From Coemansia sp. RSA 922 (taxonomy: Eukaryota; Kickxellomycota; Kickxellomycetes; Kickxellales; Kickxellaceae): a DNA stretch of 13,556 bases. The notes beneath the pieces are model-generated. The model saw only the letters and a list, made by a program, of their open reading frames with translations. It had not been told where the DNA came from and did no database searches. Both the position numbers and the translations under genes were made by a program. Location: NCBI GenBank assembly GCA_027577415.1, contig JANBQS010000684.1:1-13556 (forward strand), given 5' to 3'. This document shows positions 1 to 8,285 of the stretch, piece by piece; positions within the stretch are counted from its first letter, which is position 1, and each line of letters begins with the position of its first letter.

Positions 1-3000
1 CGGCTATTGAGGCAGAGCACGATGCCGTCGCTGAGCTGCTGCTTTGCTAGGATAGCTATTGAGCTGTTCACAAGGATTCCAAAGTCGCTGTTCCTTGCAG
101 CGGAGGGACCCGATACGTCTATTGTTGATACTTTGCGGGTCGATGCGCTGTTTGACATCACTCGGTCGTTCTACCGCATTCACAGACAGGAAGACGATGC
201 CTCGGCGCCTGTGGAAGCGGAGTCTAGCAAGGAGCACTTGACGCGTGTCGAGGAGGTGGACAGATCGGCGGCTCAAATAGTCCGTGGCACTGGACTGCTC
301 TATGCCATTATTCGCCTGTGCAAGGACTCTGCGGCTCAACTTGGTTTGAAAATTGTTGCCTCGGCCAGCGACTCTACCACTCACCAGACTGGAGGCGAAA
401 GGCTTGCTGCGATTGCCATGGAAGATGTCTGCCACATTTTGCGCACTGCTGCGGCTTACTCGCACGATCTTTTGCATATCCCCGAACTGGCATATTGCCC
501 GTTGCCATTGCCAAGTCTGGCGACCGAGGGCTCGGAGGAACCCCGGGACTCTGAGCTGTGGGTGCCTGTATTTATCGAGATCGTGTGTCACTCGCGCGAG
601 TTTTCGGCTGTCAATGTCGCGCTTAGCACGCTGCTAGGGTTTGTCGGACGCGGATCTCTGGCTAAATCAGTATTGGCTAACGACGTATTGCCAAAGTTTG
701 TTGAGCGGCTTTGGAACACGCTATCGCCCAAAAACGTGTCTGACCACTACCAAGCCACGCAACTATTGTATATGTTGCGCAGCCAGCTTGACTCGCGTAG
801 CGTCGAGCGGCATCTGGCAGCAAAACTTGCTAGCACGGATTATAGTCTGACGGGACAGAGCGACTATGCCAGGGAGCTGGCGCATTTCGCGGTGCTCTGG
901 CACAACTTGCGTCTTATCCAGAGAGAGGGTAGCTGGGCCACGGGCATTACTCACGATCCTTTGGCGTTTTCCAGACTATTGCTCTTGGTAATCGACAACG
1001 CGGCGCTCTCTGATGTGGCTAGCCTGGCTGGTGGCGATCATGCGGCGGGGCTATCGAGACATGCTGCGGCACGAGCATGGGTGGATGCGTCGACTGACGA
1101 GTGGGAGCATATAATGGAGACACTTGTGCTTTTATTGGTACAGGATATTCGCACGCAAAAACAGACGCTCAACGTTGTGTTGGCTGCTGGTATTACGTCG
1201 CAGAGGCAAGAGTATACGGCTGGATTTGACTACGGCTTGGCCATCTACTATATTGACACTATTCAGCGGTATTTGGTTTGTGCCGGAGACAGTGTTGTGA
1301 AGATGCTGGCCAAGACCCCCGCTAGCTCCGTGGTTCGTCAGGCATGCGAGTCATCTGGGAGCTGGTTGCAATTGTTGGTCGCGGTTGCGGCCGAGTTTGC
1401 ATTGACCGATACGGCTCCCGATGGGTCTATTGAGGCCACTCGGGCGAGAGCGGCGGAACTGGCATCATATCTGCTTTCACAGCCGCAGGTTTTGTGGCCG
1501 TCTCAGTTTATTGCCAGTTTGCAAGGGCGCTTGGTCGACTCGCTTCTCTACTGCGTGTTGTATCGTCGGACATTGGTGCAGCCCCAGCTATTGGATTTCT
1601 TTGGTAGCCTGTGTCGAGCGCATGTTAGCGAGGACAAGACTGCTAGCAAGGAAGGAAGACCAGCTGGTATAGCGGCAATCCCCGATTTGACTTTGTTTTC
1701 GCGGTTAGTGCTCTCTGCGCTGACGATGCAAATGAGCATGGTGGCACTGAGCAAATGGGTCAAAGTACTGGGTACCCTAGTGCCGTATATCCAAGACCAT
1801 ATTTCGCATGACGATCATCTCATGCGATTGCTAGTACTCCCCTGTGTACACGCACTGCGTATGCTGCTTTCGCAAAGCGCAGGTTATTTTGGACACTCGG
1901 CTGGCCGTCATAGCTCGATCGGACAAAGGCTCTACAATCGGCTGCTCCCTCTGTTTGTCGTTCCGGCTCTTTCAGTAGAGACGAGGGATATGATGAGTGT
2001 TGGCGTTTTGACTACTTTGCTTGACGCGTTTGACATGTTTTTGTCCCTAAGCTTGAGGAACGTCGATAAGATCCCCGTAGAAACGACTGTGCAGCGGCCG
2101 AGCTCGCGTGCTAGCGAGTCGAGCGTACAGAGCTCAGTGTCTTTTGGCGGCTTGGGATCGATCCCCGTTATGAAGTTTGTGTCTAGTATATTTGGACCCG
2201 ACACAGTGGACACGGTGGACACTGTGGGTACGGATAATGTGGTTGAGCGTCAGACAGTGGAGGTCACAGTTGGGTTTGATTCGGTGGACTTTAATCTGGT
2301 CTCTACGCTGGAAGTTTTGCGCGAGGTCTGGACTGCATTTGACTCGTCAAAGCCGGTGGCAGCTGAGGATCAGTTGTTGCGCGAATTTGGCATTGTCGAT
2401 AGTCACAGTGATGCTCATGTGCAGCGGTCAGTGCATTTGCACATTTCGCGGATACTCGAGCATGCGACATTGGCGCAGCCGACCGAAGTGTCCGAGGCCA
2501 TAGTAGTTTTATGGACTTGCGACAATCCGCAATGGATCACTAATCTGGATACGAGCGTTCGTCGTAGTACTGGACATGGGTCTAGGCGGCACTCGGCAGC
2601 ATCATCATTGCATACTTCGCGGACATCCATTATCTCGACTCGCGATACGCTGGAGGACGAGGTCTCTACTGAGTGGAACTGGCGGGCGATTGATTTGCTC
2701 GAGACCGTGCCTGGACGCACGCCAATGAACGTGCTCATTGGGCTACTCAACGCGCTCCATATGCGCTCCATCGACACAACCACTGATAGAGCGCGGTTCT
2801 CGTCATTGGACGATATTGCGTTGACGCGGTTTGTTGAACTATATACCAGGTATCGGCTTACTGCTAAATCGGCGTCGCTTATCCCGCACATGGTGTCGAT
2901 GCTCAAAGAGTACAACAACAACGCGCAGCAACACAAGTTCATGCTGCCGTTCCTCCTACGCATGTTCACTGAGCTCTGCGAGCGCGTGTCCAGCCAGACA

Positions 3001-4449
3001 TTGGACCCATTGCAGCAGGTGTATTCGCACGAGTTATGCACGGCTTATGCGCGCATGGTCGATAACTGTATATTGATCGCGGGTCGCTCGTTCGATCAGA
3101 CTACGTGGCTAAGGCGGAGTGAGACGCCTGGTGTGCGGCCTATTGGATCGGGCGAGCATGCGTTGACGGAGGACGATATAATCGAGCACATACTGACGTA
3201 TATTGGCGGCGCAGTGATTCCGCAGTTCCCGCAGCTGGTGCCTGACTACGAGCGGCAGGTTAGTATTGCCATGAACCTAATACACTATGCCGTGGTGCCT
3301 GCGTTCAAATCGCATATGACCGGCGGGTACAGCGGGCCTGCGCAGGCGCTGACGTCACGGTCGCAGCATTTTGCGCAGATCCTGCGCTGCCTTAACGCCC
3401 TCAGCCAGCAACCCTCACTGATGAAGGTGTGGAAGCGCGAGGTGTGGGAGTTCTTTTGTGACCAAAAATTCTTCCCTGCGGCTGCCGACCACACAATGTC
3501 ACCAGCATTGGCTCCGCATTGGCGTCATCTGATCCGTACTTTGTTGGTTAGCGAGAAAGAAAGGTTTGCTGAGGTGCTGGCTAAAGTCGCTACATCGGGG
3601 CCTGCTTTGTTCGCGAACAGAGAGCATGAGGCACAGATGCGAGCTATCTCGCTGCGTCGTTTGAGTTTTGTCATATGGGCTGGTGCGGTGAACCAGTATT
3701 TGGCGTCGTTGCCGCAGATCCAAGAGAAACTCGTCGATATACTGAAAAACACCCCACATCCGTCGGTCCAGATTGAGGTGTTCCTTTGTTTGCGTGTACT
3801 TTTGTGTCGGGTGTCTAACCACCATATGTCGAACTTTTGGCCAATGCTACTGACCGAGCTCATGCGTCTCTTCCACCAGCAGCTTAACCGTGAGGGGAGG
3901 GAAGAGCCGGAGCAAGCTAATTTATTCCTGTCTGCGTGCAAGTTCCTTGATCTCCTATTCATACTGGGTACTGATGATTTCCTCGTACACCAGTGGATAT
4001 TCATCACCGATACTATTGACGCGCTCCATGGATCGCGTTCATCTACGGCGCTTTTGGATCAGTTGAGTTCTCGGCTTTTGTCGATGCCTAGGCGGAAACA
4101 AGACAGAGATGAGGGTGTGTCTGATGACTCTACTAACTTGGTTTACCACCAAATGTCCGAAAGGGCTACAGCTATTGCTAGTGCCTTGGGATTGAACGAC
4201 TTGCAAGCACTGGGTGGGCGTCCGCTGAAACGACCGATTATTCGCGTTAGGTCGGTGGTGTCTATTAGAGAACTGGATGCTTTTGTGCATAATGCCTCGG
4301 TACAGGCATACCAGGCGGCTTTTACTTTGGCGGAGCCCGATACGGAGTTTATCGAGAGTTTGTTGGTCAGTGACCTTATTTTCATTGACTTTGGCGCCTC
4401 TACTGTCTCCGACCCTGTCGCTGGATATATCGGCGAATATGACTATTGA
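1..4449 (+). CDS. DOP1: Dop1/Dopey family trafficking protein, 5' partial
   Basis: A single open frame runs from the window edge to a TGA at 4447, giving 1,482 residues with no intron. Dop1 is a large peripheral membrane protein of the Golgi and endosomes. In yeast it works with Mon2 and the flippase Neo1 in endosome-Golgi traffic. Identification rests on the C-terminal third. A NFWP..LTEL segment starts near fragment residue 1278, followed by LSACKFLDLLFIL, a DDF..HQWIFITDTIDA stretch, and near 1408 KRPIIRVRSVVSIREL, all in the order expected for Dopey C-termini. The rest is hydrophobic and rich in helices, with Ser-rich low complexity around residues 690-750 and 865-885. Yeast Dop1 has about 1,700 residues, so the conserved N-terminal Dopey_N domain probably lies upstream of the window and the true start is not visible. 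ZNHIT1/Vps71 follows 117 bp downstream on the same strand. An ATTAAA at 4499 is a possible polyadenylation signal. Confidence 0.9.
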   Translation, partial: RLLRQSTMPSLSCCFARIAIELFTRIPKSLFLAAEGPDTSIVDTLRVDALFDITRSFYRIHRQEDDASAPVEAESSKEHLTRVEEVDRSAAQIVRGTGLLYAIIRLCKDSAAQLGLKIVASASDSTTHQTGGERLAAIAMEDVCHILRTAAAYSHDLLHIPELAYCPLPLPSLATEGSEEPRDSELWVPVFIEIVCHSREFSAVNVALSTLLGFVGRGSLAKSVLANDVLPKFVERLWNTLSPKNVSDHYQATQLLYMLRSQLDSRSVERHLAAKLASTDYSLTGQSDYARELAHFAVLWHNLRLIQREGSWATGITHDPLAFSRLLLLVIDNAALSDVASLAGGDHAAGLSRHAAARAWVDASTDEWEHIMETLVLLLVQDIRTQKQTLNVVLAAGITSQRQEYTAGFDYGLAIYYIDTIQRYLVCAGDSVVKMLAKTPASSVVRQACESSGSWLQLLVAVAAEFALTDTAPDGSIEATRARAAELASYLLSQPQVLWPSQFIASLQGRLVDSLLYCVLYRRTLVQPQLLDFFGSLCRAHVSEDKTASKEGRPAGIAAIPDLTLFSRLVLSALTMQMSMVALSKWVKVLGTLVPYIQDHISHDDHLMRLLVLPCVHALRMLLSQSAGYFGHSAGRHSSIGQRLYNRLLPLFVVPALSVETRDMMSVGVLTTLLDAFDMFLSLSLRNVDKIPVETTVQRPSSRASESSVQSSVSFGGLGSIPVMKFVSSIFGPDTVDTVDTVGTDNVVERQTVEVTVGFDSVDFNLVSTLEVLREVWTAFDSSKPVAAEDQLLREFGIVDSHSDAHVQRSVHLHISRILEHATLAQPTEVSEAIVVLWTCDNPQWITNLDTSVRRSTGHGSRRHSAASSLHTSRTSIISTRDTLEDEVSTEWNWRAIDLLETVPGRTPMNVLIGLLNALHMRSIDTTTDRARFSSLDDIALTRFVELYTRYRLTAKSASLIPHMVSMLKEYNNNAQQHKFMLPFLLRMFTELCERVSSQTLDPLQQVYSHELCTAYARMVDNCILIAGRSFDQTTWLRRSETPGVRPIGSGEHALTEDDIIEHILTYIGGAVIPQFPQLVPDYERQVSIAMNLIHYAVVPAFKSHMTGGYSGPAQALTSRSQHFAQILRCLNALSQQPSLMKVWKREVWEFFCDQKFFPAAADHTMSPALAPHWRHLIRTLLVSEKERFAEVLAKVATSGPALFANREHEAQMRAISLRRLSFVIWAGAVNQYLASLPQIQEKLVDILKNTPHPSVQIEVFLCLRVLLCRVSNHHMSNFWPMLLTELMRLFHQQLNREGREEPEQANLFLSACKFLDLLFILGTDDFLVHQWIFITDTIDALHGSRSSTALLDQLSSRLLSMPRRKQDRDEGVSDDSTNLVYHQMSERATAIASALGLNDLQALGGRPLKRPIIRVRSVVSIRELDAFVHNASVQAYQAAFTLAEPDTEFIESLLVSDLIFIDFGASTVSDPVAGYIGEYDY
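2200..2226 (+). repeat. 9-bp in-frame tandem repeat inside DOP1
   Basis: Three consecutive 9-bp units (GACACAGTG, GACACGGTG, GACACTGTG) encode Asp-Thr-Val three times near fragment residue 734. A fourth, decayed unit (GGTACGGAT) may follow. The units differ only at the sixth base. The repeat sits at the end of a Ser-rich, poorly conserved stretch and keeps the frame, so it looks like a small coding minisatellite in a tolerant linker. Confidence 0.6.
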
Positions 4450-4530
4450 AGCTCACGTGTATCTTTCCCGTAAAATACAGTTTGTGACAATGAATATTAT
4501 TAAAAAAAACCACCAATGTTGTTTGGAGAA

Positions 4531-4555
4531 TATTATTGTTATTATTATTATTTTT
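4531..4555 (+). repeat. ATT-rich microsatellite in ZNHIT1 5' leader
   Basis: A run of TAT/ATT trinucleotides with one G interruption ends in five T's. It lies 12 bp before the chosen ATG of the Vps71/ZNHIT1 gene. If read as coding it would give a Tyr-rich leader (YYCYYYY), which argues that translation starts downstream of it. Confidence 0.6.
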
Positions 4556-4566
4556 CGATTAGAACA

Positions 4567-5094
4567 ATGTCTTCTGCTGCGCCAGGTCGTCGTGCGCAAC
4601 CCAGGTCGGGTTATTACTGGGATAAATCAACGTTAGAACAGCGGCGACGCAACCGTTTACAAATATTAGAGCGAGACAATTATAATGCACAACCCGAGTT
4701 TGACAATATGCCTATTATAGCTGAAGGCGAATCCCTTAAACGACCCGGCCGACCGCGATCTGATTACTCTGTGCCCAAACCAAGTACGTCTATTGTAGTG
4801 GGAACTTCCGAAGAGGGGCTCAAACGCGTAAACCGCAAGGAAACGCGGCAGCTGGCTGCTCAGCGTCGCACTTTCACTGATCTCTTGGCAAGGGAGCCTG
4901 ATGATGGCGGATCTAACGCACTTTATTTGTCTTGTATTACGGCTGTTGGTGGTCAGCCTGTGGCAAAAAGACATTTTTGTTCTATCTGTGGGTACAAGGG
5001 TCTTTATACCTGTGTCGATTGTGGAATGCGATATTGCTCATTACCTTGTAAGGCTGCGCATAGTGATACTAGATGTCTTAAGCATGTAGGTTAA
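4567..5094 (+). CDS. VPS71: Zinc-finger HIT protein, SWR1 complex subunit Vps71/ZNHIT1
   Basis: The product has 175 residues and ends in a zf-HIT domain. This protein is a subunit of the SWR1 (SRCAP) remodeller, which swaps H2A for H2A.Z in nucleosomes. The visible zinc ligands are C138, C141, C149, C152, C157, C161, H165 and C170, the full paired set of a HIT finger. The finger lies at the extreme C-terminus and ends in TRCLKHVG, as in ZNHIT1/Vps71 and unlike most other HIT proteins. The N-terminal half is basic and polar (RRNRLQILERDNYN, then RKETRQLAAQRRTF), typical of the part that contacts the Swc6/Arp6 module. I chose the ATG at 4567. The open frame continues 17 codons upstream to another ATG at 4516, but that piece is encoded by the ATT microsatellite. 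A CACGTG E-box palindrome lies at 4454-4459, just after the DOP1 stop. The gene converges with the next one across a 59-bp gap. Confidence 0.92.
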   Translation: MSSAAPGRRAQPRSGYYWDKSTLEQRRRNRLQILERDNYNAQPEFDNMPIIAEGESLKRPGRPRSDYSVPKPSTSIVVGTSEEGLKRVNRKETRQLAAQRRTFTDLLAREPDDGGSNALYLSCITAVGGQPVAKRHFCSICGYKGLYTCVDCGMRYCSLPCKAAHSDTRCLKHVG

Positions 5095-5120
5095 TATAAT
5101 ATATTGAGTATAGTAAAAAA

Positions 5121-5126
5121 AATAAA
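5121..5126 (+). terminator. AATAAA polyadenylation signal of VPS71
   Basis: An exact AATAAA lies 27 bp after the stop codon in the short convergent gap, preceded by an A-rich stretch. Position and sequence fit a 3'-end processing signal. The transcript would probably run into the convergent gene's 3' end. Confidence 0.55.
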
Positions 5127-5153
5127 GTGAAAAATGACTAGTATATCTAGTTG

Positions 5154-5576
5154 TTAGTCTGAATCATCTGAATCACCTGGACCATATAGCTGTCTACCAT
5201 CATGCATAAACTCCAGCTCCCTTGCTAATTCAATATCTTTAGCTAGTGCTCTAAATGCAGTACGAATAAAAGTAGTGACTTGAGCCTCATTAGTGGCTGG
5301 TGAGGGTAGCAAATGATAATAATATTTGTCATGTCCAGCTTGAAGTTTAAGGTTACTATCTGGGTTAAAATCACCATTATACAAATATAGACAAAGATTC
5401 TTTGCTTTACTCAGATCATTCGCATACTTTATATCATTCCCATCCAGCTTTACTTCTCCATAGTAATCAGGGAAAATGAATACGACACATTGTTTTCCCG
5501 AATTGTTGTTCCTGTGGTTGTATAGAAACTCTATATCGCTAACTGGCGTAATTCCTGTTTCTATTTCGACTGCCAT
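5154..5576 (-). CDS. Orphan 140-aa acidic-tailed protein, function unknown
   Basis: I do not recognise this protein. The ATG at 5576 gives MAVEIETGITPV at the start and an acidic GDSDDSD tail. The middle alternates beta-like hydrophobic stretches (KQCVVFIFPD, KNLCLYLYNG) with polar loops. A helix follows near residues 102-123 (TTFIRTAFRALAKDIELARELE). There is no signal peptide or membrane segment, so it is probably cytosolic or nuclear. The codons are AT-rich (TTA, ATA, AGA), unlike DOP1. The same frame is open back to 5828, but that part crosses a T14 tract and a TATA box, reads FFFFF and is proline-rich, so I treat it as promoter and leader. A TATA box about 100 bp upstream and a cluster of repeated motifs behind it support a real transcription unit. 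The other small orphan at 10779 shows a faint common pattern. Confidence 0.6.
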   Translation of the reverse strand: MAVEIETGITPVSDIEFLYNHRNNNSGKQCVVFIFPDYYGEVKLDGNDIKYANDLSKAKNLCLYLYNGDFNPDSNLKLQAGHDKYYYHLLPSPATNEAQVTTFIRTAFRALAKDIELARELEFMHDGRQLYGPGDSDDSD

Positions 5577-5613
5577 TTGATAAATAAGAATTATAAATAA
5601 ATGTGAAAATGTG

Positions 5614-5627
5614 AAAAAAAAAAAAAA
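5614..5627. repeat. A14 homopolymer (T14 in the orphan gene's leader)
   Basis: Fourteen consecutive A's on the plus strand lie 38 bp before the ATG of the minus-strand orphan gene, between its TATA box and start codon. In fungi poly(dA:dT) tracts commonly exclude nucleosomes near promoters. That role is inferred here. Confidence 0.7.
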
Positions 5628-5670
5628 TTGGTAGGGGAGAAAAAGAGAGACGGGAAAAGTGGGCAAATTT

Positions 5671-5678
5671 CTTTTATA
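5671..5678 (-). promoter_or_regulatory. TATA box of the 140-aa orphan gene
   Basis: Read on the minus strand the sequence is TATAAAAG, a consensus TATA box, about 95-102 bp before the ATG at 5576. The first motif of the TCCAGTCAA cluster begins 9 bp further upstream, giving a normal order of activator sites, TATA box and start. Confidence 0.6.
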
Positions 5679-5686
5679 GCAAGGTC

Positions 5687-5791
5687 TCCAGTCAACGGGT
5701 GGAAGGGGTGGGAAAGGGTGTAAGAATCCAGTCAACCAAACAAGGATAGCAGGTAGGGCTTTGGTGCAAAGGGGATTGAGGCTTGACTGGA
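5687..5791 (-). promoter_or_regulatory. Cluster of three TCCAGTCAA/TTGACTGGA motifs
   Basis: TCCAGTCAAC occurs at 5687-5696 and again at 5727-5736, exactly 40 bp apart (about four DNA turns). The inverted form TTGACTGGA is at 5783-5791. I saw no further copy in the rest of the window. The sites sit immediately upstream of the TATA box of the 140-aa gene, where activator-binding sites would lie. The binding factor is unknown. Confidence 0.5.
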
Positions 5792-5828
5792 GCATTGGTC
5801 CTGTGGTGCAAGTGCTTGGAAATACCAC

Positions 5829-7751
5829 CTACATCAAGTAGAGAACAATTCTCTTTATGTCAAAGAAAAAAATACAAAATTCTAGCATGTCTAATAATAG
5901 TTTTTTTTGTAAAGCAAGCTTTTTGTACTTTCTGTGCCTTTCTGCGCATTTTTCTTTTGGTGGAAAGGACAGTTAGCAAACCCCTGCCACTTTTCTGTTT
6001 GGTTCTTTTCGCCTGTTATTTTATACATAAAGTGGCGAAAAAGAGTATATAGCAATAAAACGAACCAGGCAAAAATGAAGAAGAGTTTTGGAGCAAGCTC
6101 AATTACTTTAAATAGTCATACTCTAGGAGGCAAGTGCTCAACAACGACATTATTTCCTGTTAGGCCAAGAATGTAGTGATAATCTTGAAGGCTAACAATA
6201 TACTTTTACTCCTAGGTGATGATAAACATTTTTTTGCCACCGTCATGGCTACTGCTTGGGAAAACGTGGCCAGTGACCTATTATAAAACACAATCTCTGT
6301 ACACACACGCCTGCATTCTTTTCAACAAAGACTCGGCCTGTTTTTTTGATGACAGACAGGGGGCACATACACAAGAGGTCTACTTGACCATACCTTTTCT
6401 ATTGCTCTTTGGAAACAGCATCACTGGTTCCACCATTGCAAGCACCTCTGCACATACTATGCGTTTTTAATAGCGCGAAAGCTTGTTGAAAGATATTATG
6501 TATTTACCACCGCTATATTTCAACGACTTGCTTATATCCAGATCTAAAAGATCATAGAGCTCGGTCTGTTTTGTGTGACGCATCATCAGAAGCAAGCATA
6601 TGTTGCCTCAAGCGCCAAGTGGGGCAGTCCTCCAAAATGGCTGACTTCCTTTAATTGCTAACATTGTGATAGCAGGCATGGCACCTTTGAAATAGTGGTC
6701 TAATGGCTACAAAACTGGCATCGTCTTGTTCCTAAGAGTTGCTGGATTCTGAAACCGTTTGAAACTAAGTCCTAGCATTTTTATACAAAAATTTATTAAA
6801 GAAATAGTGCCCGCTTAGATCGCCGCATATTCGGAGCTTTCTTGGCTTCCCTAAGGTGATTAGCAAGCGCTCGGCTGTTTTGTTGGCAGCTCTGCTATTT
6901 CTCAACAAAATACGGCGTTTAAGAGCTCTATCAACTCGCACAAATGCGCAGAGTCCGATACAACTACTTGTTAGCTTGTGTAATATTGTTTTTGTAAAAC
7001 TAAAGTTTGTTATCGCGGCAAAGCTTGTGATGCTCTTGTATGTCAAGTTGGTTACTGCCTACAAATGACCAGCCATGTATTCCTTCCCCCATTGCGTTTT
7101 ACTCCTGTGGGTAGCCAAGTCTGTTTATGATGTGGCAAGCGATACAGTGCAGGACACTTGCACTATCATTATTCAATTAGCTGTGCATACAAGAGACAAC
7201 AACGGTTACACCTTCCTGATGGGTGAGCTGGCGTCATGCTGTCAACTGATTAATTTCAAACTACACACTAACCTGGCATTACAAACATATTTGGCTGTGG
7301 TTATTTATCCTACGACAAGGTGGAATAAACAGTTACTATGGTTATCGGCTATAGCGCACCTGTTTATCACCATACACCTGTCCAAGAGTGCTGTTCTATT
7401 GGGTCTCTAATTACATTAAGAAAGAACAAAACAAGATGGAAAATGTACGAAACAATTTGGCAAGGTTTCTTCCTATAAACACACAGACGCTGAGATTATA
7501 TCGCTCAACAAAGGAACTGGAAAAAAAGAGAAAAGAGAGGAGCGATAGAGAGGGCCCCTTGCAGTCTAGACCCACTTGCCCGCATTATCATTTCTCGGTC
7601 GCTTTTCAACCTAGTCATGGATTAAAACGCAGTGATTAATCTGATCGCAGTATTTGTTTGTTTGTCCATTGGTATATTACTGCTTTTTAATCTGGGCCTA
7701 TCATCAGTAGCAAACTTAGCTCAAAAACACCAGTTGAGTGGCGTTATGGAA
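5829..7751. other. AT-rich intergenic stretch with no supported gene
   Basis: About 1.9 kb carries only short open frames and no family I recognise. It has many T and A runs, a TATAAAA at about 6282 with no gene behind it, and an imperfect inverted repeat at about 6486-6530. A purine-rich tract lies at about 7517-7556. The longest suggestion of coding is plus frame 1 from 6808 to 7410, which has a single TGA (7066) in about 600 bp; see the findings. The stretch ends at a tRNA gene, a common landing site for retroelements in fungi, but I see no terminal repeats, integrase or reverse transcriptase motifs. It may be promoter DNA plus decayed sequence. Confidence 0.5.
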
Positions 7752-7824
7752 GGCCGTGTGGCCCAATGGATAAGGCGCTTGACTACGGATCAAGCGATTC
7801 CAGGTTCGAGTCCTGGCACGGTCA
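7752..7824 (+). tRNA. tRNA-Arg (anticodon ACG)
   Basis: This is a 73-nt intronless cloverleaf. The acceptor stem GGCCGTG pairs with CACGGTC, with one G-T wobble at the second pair, and the discriminator is A7824. The D stem is GCC/GGC. The anticodon stem CTTGA/TCAAG closes the loop CTACGGA, with the anticodon ACG at 7785-7787. The T arm is CCAGG-TTCGAGT-CCTGG. The internal pol III promoter boxes are clear: an A box (TGGCCCAATGG) and a B box (GGTTCGAGTCC). CCA is not encoded, as expected in a eukaryote. After A-to-I editing of position 34 it would read CGU, CGC and CGA. Confidence 0.97.
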
Positions 7825-7841
7825 ACAACACACAACTCTTC

Positions 7842-7849
7842 TTTTTTTT
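7842..7849 (+). terminator. RNA polymerase III terminator (T8)
   Basis: Eight T's begin 18 bp after the tRNA discriminator base. This is a normal distance and more than long enough to stop pol III. Three further T6 runs at 7863, 7903 and 7931 could act as backups. Confidence 0.8.
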
Positions 7850-8206
7850 AGTCCTTTCTCTCTTTTTTGGATCGCCTAAACATGCGCTTGGCTTATCGTC
7901 TCTTTTTTGGGGCAACGACACTTGTCTTTCTTTTTTGGCTAATAGTAGTGCACAAAAATTATAATCAGTTCTTCTATTTTTTTCGGCTTTGTCAATGTAC
8001 CCACGTGTTAGACCAGCAGCTTTGATGTGGCGTTCAGCCAAGCCCGCATTTAATTAGCCTTCAATCGGGGGCAAGTGACTCGATCATCTGTGCATTTGGT
8101 AATCAAAGTTTATATTAACATCATGCTTTCGATTGCAGCTGATGACTATCTAGCCGAGAGATACGCAATTTAATTTATACGCATGGGCTACCAAAAAGAA
8201 AACGTG

Positions 8207-8214
8207 TATAAATA
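8207..8214 (+). promoter_or_regulatory. TATA box of the fungalysin gene
   Basis: TATAAATA lies 72 bp before the ATG at 8286. The rest of the 461-bp gap after the tRNA holds a CACGTG palindrome at 8002-8007, a TGACTC at 8076-8081 (half of a Gcn4-type site), and CTATCT at 8146-8151 (AGATAG on the minus strand, a GATA-factor type site). Secreted proteases of fungi are often nitrogen-regulated by GATA factors, so the last site is suggestive, but single short matches are weak evidence. Confidence 0.6.
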
Positions 8215-8285
8215 GACCAAATAGCACAGACTACAGGCAGTGTAAACGTCAACCATTACCTCACCAATTATATATTTTTTCTACT

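Noticed and set aside
4..591. 195-aa open frame on the minus strand
   Set aside because: It lies antisense within DOP1, whose frame is continuous and conserved; its composition (Arg/Ser-rich) is typical of a shadow frame.
2415..3041. 208-aa open frame on the minus strand
   Set aside because: Antisense to DOP1, Cys/Ser-rich with no family resemblance; the sense frame is uninterrupted across it.
6856..7046. 93-aa minus-strand frame with an Arg/Lys-rich middle
   Set aside because: No recognisable domain, no promoter signals, and it overlaps the longer plus-strand frame; neither can be called a gene from sequence alone.
5829..7751. Retroelement remnant next to the tRNA gene
   Set aside because: The location invites it, but I found no terminal repeats, primer-binding site, integrase or reverse-transcriptase motifs.
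7632..7964. 110-aa plus-strand frame and an antisense 83-aa frame around the tRNA
   Set aside because: They run through the tRNA gene and its T-run terminators; the apparent protein is explained by RNA-gene sequence.
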